Assembly (NCBI GenBank): GCA_022711175.1
Contig: JAKLFM010000007.1
Location: forward strand, 21,035 to 85,034
From: Bacteroidota bacterium
GTDB lineage: Bacteria > Bacteroidota > Bacteroidia > Bacteroidales > UBA4417
Direction of reading: 5' to 3'
DNA: 64,000 bases
Shown here: positions 9,391 through 19,819 of the stretch, piece after piece
Layout: each line of letters starts with the position of its first letter
Numbering within the stretch: position 1 is the first letter of the stretch
The notes under the pieces: model-generated
Database searches by the model: none
What the model saw: the letters and a program-made list of their open reading frames with translations, nothing else
What the model was told of the DNA's origin: nothing
Position numbers and translations under genes: made by a program

Positions 9391-9398
9391 CAAAGGTA
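9391..9398 (-). promoter_or_regulatory. -7 element abutting the DUF3109 start (leaderless)
   Basis: TACCTTTG on the minus strand, with 5 nt between its G and the ATG. The transcript would start at or next to the start codon. The -33 region is weak. Confidence 0.5.
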
Positions 9399-9474
9399 CA
9401 ATATCGGTGATTTTTAAGGATGGCGGAATTACTGTTCATATCTTCAATATTAAACCTCCGCCGGTTAGCCTAAG

Positions 9475-9505
9475 TTTCAGCAATTCCCACTTTTGCGTAC
9501 CTTTG
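9475..9505 (+). promoter_or_regulatory. Promoter of glycyl-tRNA synthetase, apparently leaderless
   Basis: TTTC at 9475-9478, a 19-nt spacer and TACCTTTG at 9498-9505. The ATG begins at 9510, only 4 nt after the -7 box, so the mRNA should begin at or within a base or two of the start codon. Confidence 0.6.
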
Positions 9506-9509
9506 CCGC

Positions 9510-11051
9510 ATGGCACAGAACGAAGAAGTCTTCAAAAAAATTATTTCCCATGCCAAGGAGTATGGGTTTGTATTTCCGTCGAGCGAAATTTATGATGGTC
9601 TCAGCGCCGTTTACGATTACGGACAAAATGGCGTTGAACTTAAAAACAACATCAAACAGTACTGGTGGAAGGCCATGGTGCAGCATCACGAGAATATCGT
9701 GGGCATCGACTCGGCCATTTTCATGCATCCCACTATTTGGAAAGCATCGGGCCATGTGGACGCTTTCAACGACCCGCTCATTGATAACAAGGATTCTAAA
9801 AAGCGCTACCGTGCTGATGTGCTCATCGAAGACCAGCTTGCCAAATGGCAGGATAAGATCGATAAAGAGGTTGAAAAGGCTGAAAAACGCTTTGGTGAGA
9901 CATTCAACAAAGAGCAGTTCATTACCACCAATCCCCGCGTGCTGGAATACCAGGCCAAAATCGATGCCGCCAATAAACGCTTTGTAGCAGCCATGGAGAA
10001 CAACGACCTGGCGGATGTGAAGAAACTAATCGAGGAACTCGAAATTGTATGCCCGGTAAGCGGTTCGCGCAACTGGACCGAGGTGCGGCAGTTCAACCTG
10101 ATGTTCAGTACACAAATGGGCTCGGTGAGCGAAGATGCCAACGCCCTTTACCTGAGGCCCGAAACGGCACAGGGTATCTTTGTAAATTACCTGAATGTGC
10201 AGAAAACGGGCAGGATGAAGATACCCTTTGGCATTGCCCAGATCGGTAAAGCCTTTCGCAATGAAATTGTGGCCCGGCAGTTCATATTCCGTATGCGCGA
10301 ATTTGAGCAGATGGAAATGCAGTTTTTTGTCCGCCCCGGCAGTGAACTTGAATGGTTTGAAAAGTGGAAGGAAACCCGCCTTAACTGGCATCTATCGCTG
10401 GGCATCCCGGCCTCGAAATACCGTTTTCACAAACACGAGAAACTGGCACATTATGCCAATGCAGCAGTTGATATCGAATTTGAATTCCCCATAGGTTTCA
10501 AGGAACTGGAGGGTATCCACTCTCGCACTGATTTCGACCTGTCGTCGCACCAAAAGTATTCCGGCAAAAAGATCACCTATTTCGACCCCGAACTCAACGA
10601 AACTTACGTTCCTTATGTGATCGAAACTTCGATAGGCCTCGACCGCACTTTTCTGGCCGTACTAAGCCATGCCTACACTGAAGAGAAACTGGATGACGGT
10701 TCCGAAAGAATTGTACTACGTTTGCCTGCCGTGCTGGCTCCGGTAAAATGCGGGGTGCTGCCGTTGGTTGCCAAAGACGGCCTGCCCGAAAAGGCGCGCG
10801 AAATCATGGACACCCTAAAGTATGACTACATGTGCCAGTATGAGGAAAAAGATTCGATAGGCCGCCGCTACCGCCGCCATGATGCCATCGGCACTCCATA
10901 CTGTATCACCGTTGACCATCAGACGCTGGAGGACAATACCGTGACCATCCGCGATCGTGATACTATGCTGCAGGAAAGGGTAAGTGCGGACCAGATCGGG
11001 GAGATACTAAGGAAGAGGTTGCAGCGGCAGCCGGGATCGGTGATCCTTTAA
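9510..11051 (+). CDS. glyQS: Glycyl-tRNA synthetase, single-chain type
   Basis: A 513-residue class II aminoacyl-tRNA synthetase of the alpha2 (eukaryote/archaea-like) type used by Bacteroidota. Class II motif 2 is seen in 'GKAFRNEI' and 'FRMREFEQMEM', and motif 3 in 'ETSIGLDRTFLAVL'. The C-terminal 'CPVKCGVLPL'-like anticodon-binding domain is present in the form 'LAPVKCGVLPLV'. It attaches glycine to tRNA-Gly in the cytoplasm. The gene is intact and monocistronic. A weak hairpin (aggcac...gtgcct, 11078-11099) follows but lacks a clear T tract. Confidence 0.96.
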   Translation: MAQNEEVFKKIISHAKEYGFVFPSSEIYDGLSAVYDYGQNGVELKNNIKQYWWKAMVQHHENIVGIDSAIFMHPTIWKASGHVDAFNDPLIDNKDSKKRYRADVLIEDQLAKWQDKIDKEVEKAEKRFGETFNKEQFITTNPRVLEYQAKIDAANKRFVAAMENNDLADVKKLIEELEIVCPVSGSRNWTEVRQFNLMFSTQMGSVSEDANALYLRPETAQGIFVNYLNVQKTGRMKIPFGIAQIGKAFRNEIVARQFIFRMREFEQMEMQFFVRPGSELEWFEKWKETRLNWHLSLGIPASKYRFHKHEKLAHYANAAVDIEFEFPIGFKELEGIHSRTDFDLSSHQKYSGKKITYFDPELNETYVPYVIETSIGLDRTFLAVLSHAYTEEKLDDGSERIVLRLPAVLAPVKCGVLPLVAKDGLPEKAREIMDTLKYDYMCQYEEKDSIGRRYRRHDAIGTPYCITVDHQTLEDNTVTIRDRDTMLQERVSADQIGEILRKRLQRQPGSVIL

Positions 11052-11284
11052 CAGAATCTGTCAGGTATTATTAAATCAGGCACTTATAGACAGGTGCCTT
11101 TCAATCATTATGATCATAAGCCGGCATTTCAGCTATTACAGTTAAGGCAGGATGATTGTGGCAGCTTTATTATAACCACGCGAAAGGGTTACCATTGGAA
11201 AAAAAGGATTTGCATGGCAGAGCGTCCGCGGCTTTTCAGGTGCAATACGTTGAAAGTGTGAATTTTCTGCCGGCCGGGCATGCA

Positions 11285-12505
11285 TTACCGAACAAGGATT
11301 TTCTCAGATACTGTTGCGCTGCCTGAAATCAGCTTTAGTGCATAAATACCCGGGCTCAATGGCCCCAGGTTCAATTCCATTTTGTTGCCGGAGTTAAAAT
11401 GCTGATCCAAAACCAGTTTGCCGGATGAAGACATCACCTGTACATTAACGGCACCCGAAAACGGAGATTCAATTTCCATTACCGATACTACCGGGTTTGG
11501 GTATAAACGGATACCTGCCTCTTGTTGAGGTTTAGCCAGGGTAACGACATATCTGTTCATCGCGAATGCAGCATTGTCGCATTCGATCTCAGAAACATTT
11601 CCCGGAACGAAACCGGAAATAAAAGTGTTGTCAACCGTATTAAATGCAATCATTTCAGACTCATTGCCCGTGCTTATCCCCACCACCATATAAGTTCCGG
11701 TGTTCTGGTCAAAACAGGAGGAGCCTCCGACGAAACCGTCAAACCCGGCCAATTCCCCACGGTTAACAATGTTTCCTGAAATCCTGTCAATGTCAACAAC
11801 TCTTGTTCCGGTGAAATTGAAGGATGAATCATAGGTGCTGTTGAGTGCATAAATCCTTTCGTTCACATTGTCAAATTCCACACCGAAAATATTATTGTAA
11901 GGCCCGGTTAAGTTAAGTATTGTCTTTGTGCAGGATAAGAGGCTATTTCTCACAGAAATTGCATACAAACACAAAGAGGGATCATTTGTAAAACCCACGT
12001 AATACAATATGCCATTGTTTGAATCGAAAGTTATGGCATCCGCCACAATTCCATCAACACCGGGTTCGTATATTGTGCCAATAAGGCTATCCTGATTCTT
12101 GTTTATATCAAATTCATACACGTTGATGTAGTTCGCAGTCAGCATTTTGAGGTTATACATTTTCCCTGTGCTCATGTCAAATTCATTAATATTGGTGTAC
12201 AGGGATGCTACAGTCAGAGACTCTTCGTTTGTGAGCGTGTTAAAGGAATACAATCCCGAAAGAGTACCCGATATTCCCGTAAGATAATAGTTGCTATTGT
12301 ATGAATCGAATGATGACGTGGCAAAGTAATACCCGTCAAGGATTGATGGAAAAACACTTACTGACTGTGAATCAAGCGCCTGCCATTTTACAATGTCAAT
12401 TTTACCGCTTGAAAGATTGGCAGCAGCCCCAACCAGGTTGATTTGTGCTCTTATGCTGAAATGGAAAAGTATTAGTACAAGCGCAATAACGATAGTTTTT
12501 TGCAT
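11285..12505 (-). CDS. Secreted beta-propeller-like protein with T9SS sorting domain
   Basis: A 406-residue exported protein. A signal peptide (residues 1-20, ending 'SIRAQ') is followed by about 300 residues of repeated 'D-x-N/S-G-x-hydrophobic-Y' blades resembling a beta-propeller. The C-terminus is a type A T9SS sorting domain ('LYPNPVVS...SPGIYALKLISG...EKILVR'). It should cross the outer membrane through the type IX system and be attached or released at the surface. No enzymatic motif was recognised and it stands alone. The 230 bp between it and glyQS hold no gene. Confidence 0.8.
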   Translation of the reverse strand: MQKTIVIALVLILFHFSIRAQINLVGAAANLSSGKIDIVKWQALDSQSVSVFPSILDGYYFATSSFDSYNSNYYLTGISGTLSGLYSFNTLTNEESLTVASLYTNINEFDMSTGKMYNLKMLTANYINVYEFDINKNQDSLIGTIYEPGVDGIVADAITFDSNNGILYYVGFTNDPSLCLYAISVRNSLLSCTKTILNLTGPYNNIFGVEFDNVNERIYALNSTYDSSFNFTGTRVVDIDRISGNIVNRGELAGFDGFVGGSSCFDQNTGTYMVVGISTGNESEMIAFNTVDNTFISGFVPGNVSEIECDNAAFAMNRYVVTLAKPQQEAGIRLYPNPVVSVMEIESPFSGAVNVQVMSSSGKLVLDQHFNSGNKMELNLGPLSPGIYALKLISGSATVSEKILVR

Positions 12506-13119
12506 GGATTTACCACTTTTAATTCAACTAACATTGAGCGTCTCTGATTTGTTCATCCACGATGACATGGATTAGGGTGGAATGAAACAGTAAGAATACG
12601 CTGTAAATTTACATCTAACTTCCGGCAAATCCCGGCATTCATGCCCATTTAATAACCTAACCTTACAGCTGCAAACAACAATAAGTGGGAAGGTGGCTGT
12701 GAGCCGATAGAGAAAGGCCTCCGGCAGAAAAGGTTGTGGTCCTCAAAAGCGAGAGGTTGAAAAAGCAACTGGATTCAATTATCAGAATAAACAGCCGGGT
12801 GAACTTCCTGGCATTTTTCCAGCTCTGCGATAAGGATCAACAGTTTTTGCCTTTATTAATTTAAAAGCTTTTTAAATATAAGGCTGCAAAACCGAATTAT
12901 CTAAGCATTGCTTAAACCATCCGCCGGTTATCGTTTCCCGGTGTTCTTATATAATTGGCAGCGGCCAGGTAAATCATTGAAATATTTTCCTATTTTCGAC
13001 ATCGTTTATATAAGTGTACTTATTACATTTACAAAAACAACCGGCTCTGTAGCAGCCATTTTATCGCTCGGCATAGGATTTAGAGTTCAGTTCAATATAA
13101 ACCAAAAAAACAAACAACA
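12506..13119. other. Gene-free interval upstream of the symporter
   Basis: No credible gene on either strand; the short reading frame at 12908-13168 overlaps the symporter start and has no family resemblance. The last 120 bp hold the symporter's probable control region (see 13010-13031). On the minus strand a TAAATTTA box near 12605 could serve the T9SS gene. Confidence 0.5.
13010..13031 (+). promoter_or_regulatory. Palindrome next to a -7-like box before the sugar symporter
   Basis: ATAAGT-gt-ACTTAT (13010-13023) is a perfect 6-bp inverted repeat with a 2-bp spacer, immediately followed by TACATTTA (13024-13031), a near match to TAnnTTTG. It is a candidate operator for the adjacent Nudix-type regulator; that link is inference. 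Confidence 0.35.
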
Positions 13120-14985
13120 ATGGCAACACTCGACTGGATTGTCCTGGGTGCTTTCTTTCTGGGTTTGATCGGTATCATACTTTGGGTATTGCGGCAGAAA
13201 GAAGAAACTACCACCGATTATTTTCTTGCCGGTAAAGACGCGGGGTGGCTTTCGATAGGCTCCTCCATTTTTGCATCGAACATTGGTTCGGAACACCTTG
13301 TCGGTCTTGCAGGCGCCGGGTTTATAAGCGGCATGGCCATGGCCCATTGGGAAATGCATGCCTGGTGGATTATTATACTCGGCTGGGTTTTCGTGCCTTT
13401 TTACGACAGGATCAAGATTTTCACCATGCCCGAATTTCTTGAACGCAGGTTTTCATCGGGTTCACGCTCAGTTTTATCGGCTATTTCGCTTGTTTCGTAT
13501 GTACTGACCAAAGTAGCCGTTACGGTATATGCCGGTGGTGTGGTGTTTAAAACCGTCTTCGGTATCGAATCGATGTGGGGGATCGACTTCTTCTGGATCA
13601 GCGCTATCGGCCTGGTTGTAATTACAGGTTTATATACCATTTTCGGCGGCATGAAAGCCATCATGTTCACCTCGGTGCTTCAAACACCGGTATTGCTCAT
13701 AGGCTCTATCGTAATTCTCGTTGTGGGATTGATAAAAGTTGGCGGTTGGGCCGAAGTGGAAAGGCTTGCCGGTCCCAACATGCATTTGATGCGCTCAGCG
13801 GCTGATCCCGAATTTCCCTGGACCGGAGTGTTGCTGGCATCGGCTATCATTGGTTTCTGGTATTGGTGTACCGACCAGTATATCGTTCAGAGGGTACTTT
13901 CGGGCAGGGATATGAAACAAGCCCGTAGGGGCTCAATCCTGGCCGGTTACTTTAAGCTGCTTCCGGTTTTTATTTTCCTCATTCCCGGCATGATCGCTTT
14001 TGCCCTCAACCAGAAAGGACTGCTGCATGTCGCCTCCAGCGATTCGGCCTTTGCCTCAATGGTTGCCCAATTGCTGCCTGCAGGCATCACCGGCGTTGTT
14101 GTTTGCGGTCTGCTGGCTGCTCTCATGAGTTCCCTGGCATCGCTGTTCAATTCTTCAGCCATGCTTTTCACCGAGGACTTCTACAAAAAAATGAAGCCCG
14201 GTAAGGATGAACTGCATTATGTGAAAGTCGGGCGGATTGCCACAGCCACCATTGTAGTTCTTGGTGTTTTATGGATACCGGTAATGCTTGGATTGGGCAA
14301 GGTTTTATATGACTACCTGCAGGGAGTTCAGGGCTTGCTTGCACCTGCCATTGCTTCGGTTTTTGCGCTGGGTGTTTTCTGGAAAAGGGCTACGGCCAAA
14401 GGAGCTTTCTGGGGTATGATTACCGGATTTGCCCTTGGCATGTTTCGCCTTATTTTGAATACTATTATGGGAGCCAAAGTGGGGCTGGTAGTCGAAGCCG
14501 AAAAATATGCCATGAAGATCGGCACCATGACCGAAGCCCTCAAAAGCCAGATTGGTGAAGGGATTGCAGGCATCAGCGGGAAGATTACAGAAACACTTGG
14601 CGCCTCCGGTCAACAGTTCTCATCCATAACCGACCAGGCCTCCGCCGCTTTCCAGGCAGGAAATTACAGTGAAGCCTCCGCCCTGCTCACAACAGCCCAA
14701 ACGGCAATGCAAACTTCGTTTACCGGACAATACGGCTGGTTGTTCAGCATCGCTTCGATAAACCAGTATCACTTCTGCATCATACTGTTTGTGATCTGCA
14801 TCCTCACCATTGTCGGTATAAGCCTGGTGACCAAGAAGCCCGATGCCAGCCAGCTCGAATATACCTTTAATGCAAAAACTGCCGAACACAAAATCGCTAC
14901 CCGGGCAAGCTGGAACGGCTGGGATATTTTCCATACAGTGATAATCCTCGGCGTTGTGGTGCTATTTTACATCTACTTCTGGTAG
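13120..14985 (+). CDS. Sodium/solute symporter (SLC5/SGLT-like)
   Basis: A 621-residue inner-membrane transporter with about 14 helices. It has the SSS family hallmarks: 'DYFLAGKDAGWLSIGSSIFASNIGSEHLVGL' region near residues 32-65, 'GGMKAIMFTSVLQT' near 180, and 'GWYW-CTDQYIVQR'-type sequence ('FWYWCTDQYIVQRVLSG') near 255. The SGLT-like motif 'R-x-L' follows. The N-terminal motif resembles sugar transporters more than proline or pantothenate carriers. A 100-residue hydrophilic insert (about 465-545) with Ala/Gln-rich helices sits before the last helix. The gene is 46 bp upstream of the Nudix regulator and heads a run of glycoside hydrolases, so L-arabinose or a related pentose is the likely substrate (inference). 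Confidence 0.85.
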   Translation: MATLDWIVLGAFFLGLIGIILWVLRQKEETTTDYFLAGKDAGWLSIGSSIFASNIGSEHLVGLAGAGFISGMAMAHWEMHAWWIIILGWVFVPFYDRIKIFTMPEFLERRFSSGSRSVLSAISLVSYVLTKVAVTVYAGGVVFKTVFGIESMWGIDFFWISAIGLVVITGLYTIFGGMKAIMFTSVLQTPVLLIGSIVILVVGLIKVGGWAEVERLAGPNMHLMRSAADPEFPWTGVLLASAIIGFWYWCTDQYIVQRVLSGRDMKQARRGSILAGYFKLLPVFIFLIPGMIAFALNQKGLLHVASSDSAFASMVAQLLPAGITGVVVCGLLAALMSSLASLFNSSAMLFTEDFYKKMKPGKDELHYVKVGRIATATIVVLGVLWIPVMLGLGKVLYDYLQGVQGLLAPAIASVFALGVFWKRATAKGAFWGMITGFALGMFRLILNTIMGAKVGLVVEAEKYAMKIGTMTEALKSQIGEGIAGISGKITETLGASGQQFSSITDQASAAFQAGNYSEASALLTTAQTAMQTSFTGQYGWLFSIASINQYHFCIILFVICILTIVGISLVTKKPDASQLEYTFNAKTAEHKIATRASWNGWDIFHTVIILGVVVLFYIYFW

Positions 14986-15031
14986 AAAAACATTTGATCA
15001 TTTTTACCGGGTTGTAAATCTGAAATGAGAA

Positions 15032-15736
15032 ATGGTTGTTTCTCCTGACATCTACAATTTACATCAGCCGATGCTGGTGGCCGTTGACTGCATCATTTTC
15101 GGATTTGATGAGCGTGGTTTGAAGCTGTTGGCTGTGAAAAGGCAAATGGATCCCGCCCGCGGCGAATGGTCGCTCATGGGCGGTTTCCTTGGTGGAAACG
15201 AAAGCCTCGACGAAGCGGCAGCGCGTATCCTTCACCAGCTTACAGGACTTACCGGAGTGTACATGGACCAACTGTATGCCCACAGCCATCCTCTCCGCGA
15301 CCCCGGCGCCAGGGTGGTTTCGGTTTCGTATTACGCTCTTATAAAGATAAGCGGGCACAACCAGGAACAGGCCAAAGCCCATGGCGCCGAGTGGTTTAAG
15401 ATTTCGGAAATACCTCCCCTCATTTTCGACCATAACGAAATGGTTGAAATGGCTCTCCAGCTTTTGCGCCGGCAGGCAAAAACAAAGCCTGTAGGATTTG
15501 AACTGCTCCCCGAGAAATTCACCTTACCGCAATTGCAGGCACTGTACGAAGCCATCTATCAGAAAGAACTCGACAGGAGGAATTTCAGGAAAAACATCCA
15601 GTCGATGGGGCTGCTCGAAAAGCTGGCAGAAAAAGACAAGGCCGGATCCCGCAAAGGCGCATGGCTTTACCGGTTCAATATTGAAAAGTATGAAGCATTC
15701 AAAAACCAGGGATTCTTCTTCAATGTTTCCGTATAG
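15032..15736 (+). CDS. Nudix-fold transcriptional regulator (AraR/NrtR-like)
   Basis: A 234-residue protein: a Nudix-fold domain (about 10-145) plus a C-terminal winged-helix domain (about 150-230, 'FTLPQLQALYEAIYQKELDRRNF' region). The Nudix box starts normally (G51-x5-E57-x7-R65), but the catalytic REuxEExGu segment reads R65-I-L-H-Q-L-T-G72-L. Both metal-binding glutamates are gone, so it should bind a ligand, not hydrolyse one. This matches the NrtR/AraR group, in which the Bacteroides AraR represses L-arabinose genes. Placement between a Na+/sugar symporter and two arabinofuranosidase genes supports the AraR role; the ligand itself is not visible. Confidence 0.82.
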   Translation: MVVSPDIYNLHQPMLVAVDCIIFGFDERGLKLLAVKRQMDPARGEWSLMGGFLGGNESLDEAAARILHQLTGLTGVYMDQLYAHSHPLRDPGARVVSVSYYALIKISGHNQEQAKAHGAEWFKISEIPPLIFDHNEMVEMALQLLRRQAKTKPVGFELLPEKFTLPQLQALYEAIYQKELDRRNFRKNIQSMGLLEKLAEKDKAGSRKGAWLYRFNIEKYEAFKNQGFFFNVSV

Positions 15737-15857
15737 CAGCTATTCTTGAAGTTGTTCGTTGGTCTTCAATAACTTGCCTTGTCGTATGAAAAAGTCCCGG
15801 TTTCGGTCGAACCATTCATCACTTCTTTCAAAACGATTCCAAACAATCCGGCACACT

Positions 15858-18245
15858 ATGAAAATCACCTTCATCCTCCTCACTATCCTTTTGCTGACAG
15901 GCATCGCGCCCAAACTATCTGCCCAACAGAACGATTATCCCATACAGCCGGCTCCATTTACATCGGTGCATATAACGGATAACTTCTGGGCCCCGCGTAT
16001 CAGGCTCAACCACCAGGTGACTATCCCTATAGCCATTCAAAAGTGCTATGAAACCGGCAGGGTTGATAACTTTCTGTTCGCATCGGGTGCAAAAAAGGGA
16101 GCTTTCTGTACCGATTATCCTTTCGATGATTCTGACGTCTTTAAAATCCTTGAAGGCGCTTCGTATTCCCTGCAGATGTTTCCTGATGATAAACTCAGTA
16201 AGATTATCGATACCCTTATTCAATACATTGCCGCCGCCCAGGAACCGGATGGCTATCTTTATACCAACCGCACCATTGACCCGCAACACCTGCATCCCTG
16301 GGTTGGGAAACAACGCTGGGAAAAAGATCCCGAACTGAGCCATGAACTTTACAACCTCGGGCACCTTTACGAAGCGGCTGTAGCTCATTACCAGGCCACA
16401 GGCAAACGCACGCTGCTCGATATTGCCATCAAAAGTGCCAACCTTGTTTACAGCGATTTCATCGGGAAAAAACTTACTTACTATCCCGGACACCAGGTTA
16501 TTGAAATGGGTTTGGTGAAGATGTACCGTGCGACCCACGATAACCGGTACCTCGAACTGGCAAAGTATTTTCTCGATATACGCAAGGGCGGGGAAGAGTA
16601 CAACCAGGCGCAGAAGCCGGTAACCGAGCAGGATAAAATTGTAGGGCATGCTGTGCGGGCTACCTACATGTATTCCGGCATGGCCGATGTAGCCGCCATC
16701 AAGGGAGAGACCGCCTATACTGCTGCTTTGGATAAGATATGGGACGATCTCATTGGCACCAAGTATTACATTACCGGTGGAATAGGTAGCAGCGGCTCAA
16801 ACGAAGGTTTCGGCGAGCCATACGATTTACCCAATATGAGCGCCTATTGCGAAACATGTGCTTCCATAGGGCTGGTTTACTGGAACTACCGCATGTTCCT
16901 GCTCACCGGCGATTCGAAATACTACGATATACTTGAACGCACCCTTTACAATGCTTTGTTATCAGGAGTTTCGCTATCGGGCGACCATTTCTTCTATCCT
17001 AATGTTCTCGAATCGCGGGGCCAGCACGAACGAAGCCCCTGGTTCGGCTGTGCCTGCTGCCCCAGCAACATCTGCCGGTTCATGCCTTCCATCCCGGGTT
17101 ATGTTTATGCCCATGACAAGTCAAACATCTATGTCAATCTGTATATTCAAAACACGGCTGAGATCAATTTCAACGGGAATAATGTTAAATTAGAGCAAAC
17201 CACGAATTATCCCTGGGACGGGCATATAACACTGACTGTAAATCCCTGGGAAACAGGCACATTTGGCATTGCCCTGCGCATACCCGGCTGGGCGAAAGGT
17301 GAGGCGGTTCCCGGTGACCTTTATCATTTTCTTCCCGACGAAAACCGGCCGTATGTTATCACGGTGAACGGCGTTGCAGCCAAATACATGCTTATCAAAG
17401 GCTACGCCGTGATTGTGAAGGAATGGAAAGCCGGCGACAGGATTGATGTAAATTTCCCTATGCCGGTTCGCAAAATAGCAGCCAATCAGTTGGTTACGGC
17501 AGATCATGATAAAATTGCCTTACAGCGCGGCCCGCTGGTTTATTGCCTCGAATGGCCCGATAACAGGCAGGGACATGTACTCGACCTTGTTTTAAATCCC
17601 GAAGCAGGTATCGCACCTTCGTTTAATTCACAATTGCTCAACGGAGTGGAAACCTTATCGGGAAAAGTGCAAAAAGCCATTCAAACAGCAGAAGGCAACC
17701 AACTGTCGGACGAATGTGACTTTACGGCAATTCCCTACTATGCCTGGGCTAACCGCGGCACCGGCGAAATGCAGGTCTGGATAGCCTCCAAAACAACAGC
17801 AGCACGGCCGGTTCCGCCCCCTACAATCGCGAGCAGGAGCAAAGTAAGCGGTTCTACAAAAACCAGCGCCCTGAGTGCTGTAAACGACCACGACATTCCT
17901 TCAAATTCCAACGACCACAGCCTCACCTATTTCCACTGGTGGCCGAAAAAGGACACTACCGAATGGATACAGTACGATTTGGGTGAAAAGATGAAAGTAT
18001 CGGAATGTTCGGTTTACTGGTTCGACGATGGCCCCTGGGGCGGTTGCCGCGTTCCGGACTCATGGCGAATCCTTTACAAATCAGGCAACAAATGGATACC
18101 TGTTAAGACGGATGAAAATTATGCCGTTACCAAGGACATGTTGAACACCATTAAATTCAAGCCGGTAGCAACCACTGCTCTCAGGCTCGAAGTGAGGTTG
18201 CAGAAGGAGTATTCATCAGGAGTGTATGAGTGGAGCGTCAAATAG
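15858..18245 (+). CDS. GH127-type beta-L-arabinofuranosidase, secreted
   Basis: A 795-residue enzyme with a signal peptide (1-23, 'LSAQ'), an (alpha/alpha)6-barrel of the DUF1680/GH127 family, beta-sandwich domains and a C-terminal discoidin-like region ('WIQYDLGEKMKVSECSVYWF', last 100 residues). The zinc-thiolate catalytic set of GH127 is present: E332 and C334 in 'CETCAS', then C400-C401 in 'GCACCPSN'. In the characterised Bifidobacterium enzyme, the matching Cys pair supplies the nucleophile and Zn2+ ligands. It should release L-arabinofuranose from beta-linked arabinosides in the periplasm. The start was moved from 15759 to the ATG at 15858, which opens the signal peptide. Confidence 0.88.
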   Translation: MKITFILLTILLLTGIAPKLSAQQNDYPIQPAPFTSVHITDNFWAPRIRLNHQVTIPIAIQKCYETGRVDNFLFASGAKKGAFCTDYPFDDSDVFKILEGASYSLQMFPDDKLSKIIDTLIQYIAAAQEPDGYLYTNRTIDPQHLHPWVGKQRWEKDPELSHELYNLGHLYEAAVAHYQATGKRTLLDIAIKSANLVYSDFIGKKLTYYPGHQVIEMGLVKMYRATHDNRYLELAKYFLDIRKGGEEYNQAQKPVTEQDKIVGHAVRATYMYSGMADVAAIKGETAYTAALDKIWDDLIGTKYYITGGIGSSGSNEGFGEPYDLPNMSAYCETCASIGLVYWNYRMFLLTGDSKYYDILERTLYNALLSGVSLSGDHFFYPNVLESRGQHERSPWFGCACCPSNICRFMPSIPGYVYAHDKSNIYVNLYIQNTAEINFNGNNVKLEQTTNYPWDGHITLTVNPWETGTFGIALRIPGWAKGEAVPGDLYHFLPDENRPYVITVNGVAAKYMLIKGYAVIVKEWKAGDRIDVNFPMPVRKIAANQLVTADHDKIALQRGPLVYCLEWPDNRQGHVLDLVLNPEAGIAPSFNSQLLNGVETLSGKVQKAIQTAEGNQLSDECDFTAIPYYAWANRGTGEMQVWIASKTTAARPVPPPTIASRSKVSGSTKTSALSAVNDHDIPSNSNDHSLTYFHWWPKKDTTEWIQYDLGEKMKVSECSVYWFDDGPWGGCRVPDSWRILYKSGNKWIPVKTDENYAVTKDMLNTIKFKPVATTALRLEVRLQKEYSSGVYEWSVK

Positions 18246-19819
18246 CTTTCGTGCGTTTCAGCCTGCCTTCCACACTGTGCAGAAGCTCAGACTACATAAT
18301 GATAATGTATGAACTGCTTATCAAGACCAAATCCTAACGCGTGATTAAGATTCATGTCAACAAATACCTGTATGATCCGATCTTATTTCATCCTCTCATT
18401 GCTCCTGGTTTCCCTTTACGTGGCCGGTCAATCTTATGTTCCCGTGAAAGCGGACAGCCGATTCAAAATTAAACCGGAGATCCCCGTCAAAGCATACGCT
18501 TTCAACCTCGGCGATGTGAAGCTGACTGAAAGCAGCCCTTTTAAACATGCCATGGACCTTGATGCCGCCTACCTGCTGAAATTAGAACCGGACAGGCTGC
18601 TTCACCGATTTCATAAAAATGCCGGGCTGCCGGTTAAAGGTGAAATATACGGCGGTTGGGAAAGCGAAGGCCTGTCGGGCCACAGCCTGGGGCATTACCT
18701 ATCGGCTGTTTCAATGTACTATGCTTCAACCGGTAACCTGGTGTTTAAAAAACGTGCAGATTACATTGTCGACGAGCTCGCACGCTGCCAGGAGGCACGA
18801 AAAACCGGCTATGTCGGGGCTATACCAAACGAAGATTCCATTTTCGGAAATGTTGCCAAAGGCATTATCAAATCCGGCGGCTTCGACCTCAACGGCGGAT
18901 GGTCGCCCTGGTACACCGTTCATAAAGTTATGTCGGGGCTGGTGGATGCCTACCTGTATGCCGGTAACCAACATGCCCTTGAAGTAGTAATCAGGATGGC
19001 CGACTGGGTGCAGCATACCGTTGGCAATCTCACGGAAGAGCAACGCCTGAAGATGCTCAACTGCGAATACGGCGGAATGAACGATGTACTCGCTAATATC
19101 TATGCCATTACCGGTAATAATAAGTACCTTGACCTTTCACGAAAGTTCAACGACGAATTCGTGATGGGACAATTGGCAAAAAAAATCGACCCCATGCCGG
19201 GGAAACATTCCAATACCAACGTACCCAAAGCAATTGGTGCAGCGCGATGCTTTGAACTCACCGGCATTGAAAAAGACAAAATCATTGCCACTTTTTTCTG
19301 GAAAACAATGGTGCATCATCACAGCTATGTGATCGGAGGCAACAGCAGCTACGAATATTGCGGCGAACCCGGCAAACTCAGCGATCGGCTCAGCGATAAT
19401 ACCTGTGAGACCTGTAATACGTATAACATGCTGAAACTCACCCGGCACCTTTTCAGCTGGCAACCCACTCAGGAAAAAGCAGACTATTATGAGCGTGCGT
19501 TATACAACCATATTCTTGCATCCCAAAACCCTGAAGACGGAATGATGTGCTATTTTGTGCCGCTGCGCATGGGCACGCATAAGCAATTTTCCGACGAATT
19601 CAACACTTTCACCTGCTGCGTGGGCACCGGCATGGAAAACCACGTAAAATATGCCGAAAGCATTTATTATGAAGCCGACGATGGCGGACTGTACCTGAAC
19701 CTGTTCATTCCCTCAATCCTCAACTGGCGGGAAAAAGGAGTAACCATTGAGCAGCAGACCACTTTCCCTGAATCGGGACATACCCGGCTTAAGTTCAGTA
19801 TGAACTCACCGGTAAAATT

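Noticed and set aside
11078..11099. Hairpin after glyQS as a terminator
   Set aside because: The stem is only 6 bp with a 10-nt loop and no T run, so it was not called as a feature.
12908..13168. 86-codon plus-strand frame before the symporter
   Set aside because: Overlaps the symporter start and the operator-like palindrome; sequence has no family features.
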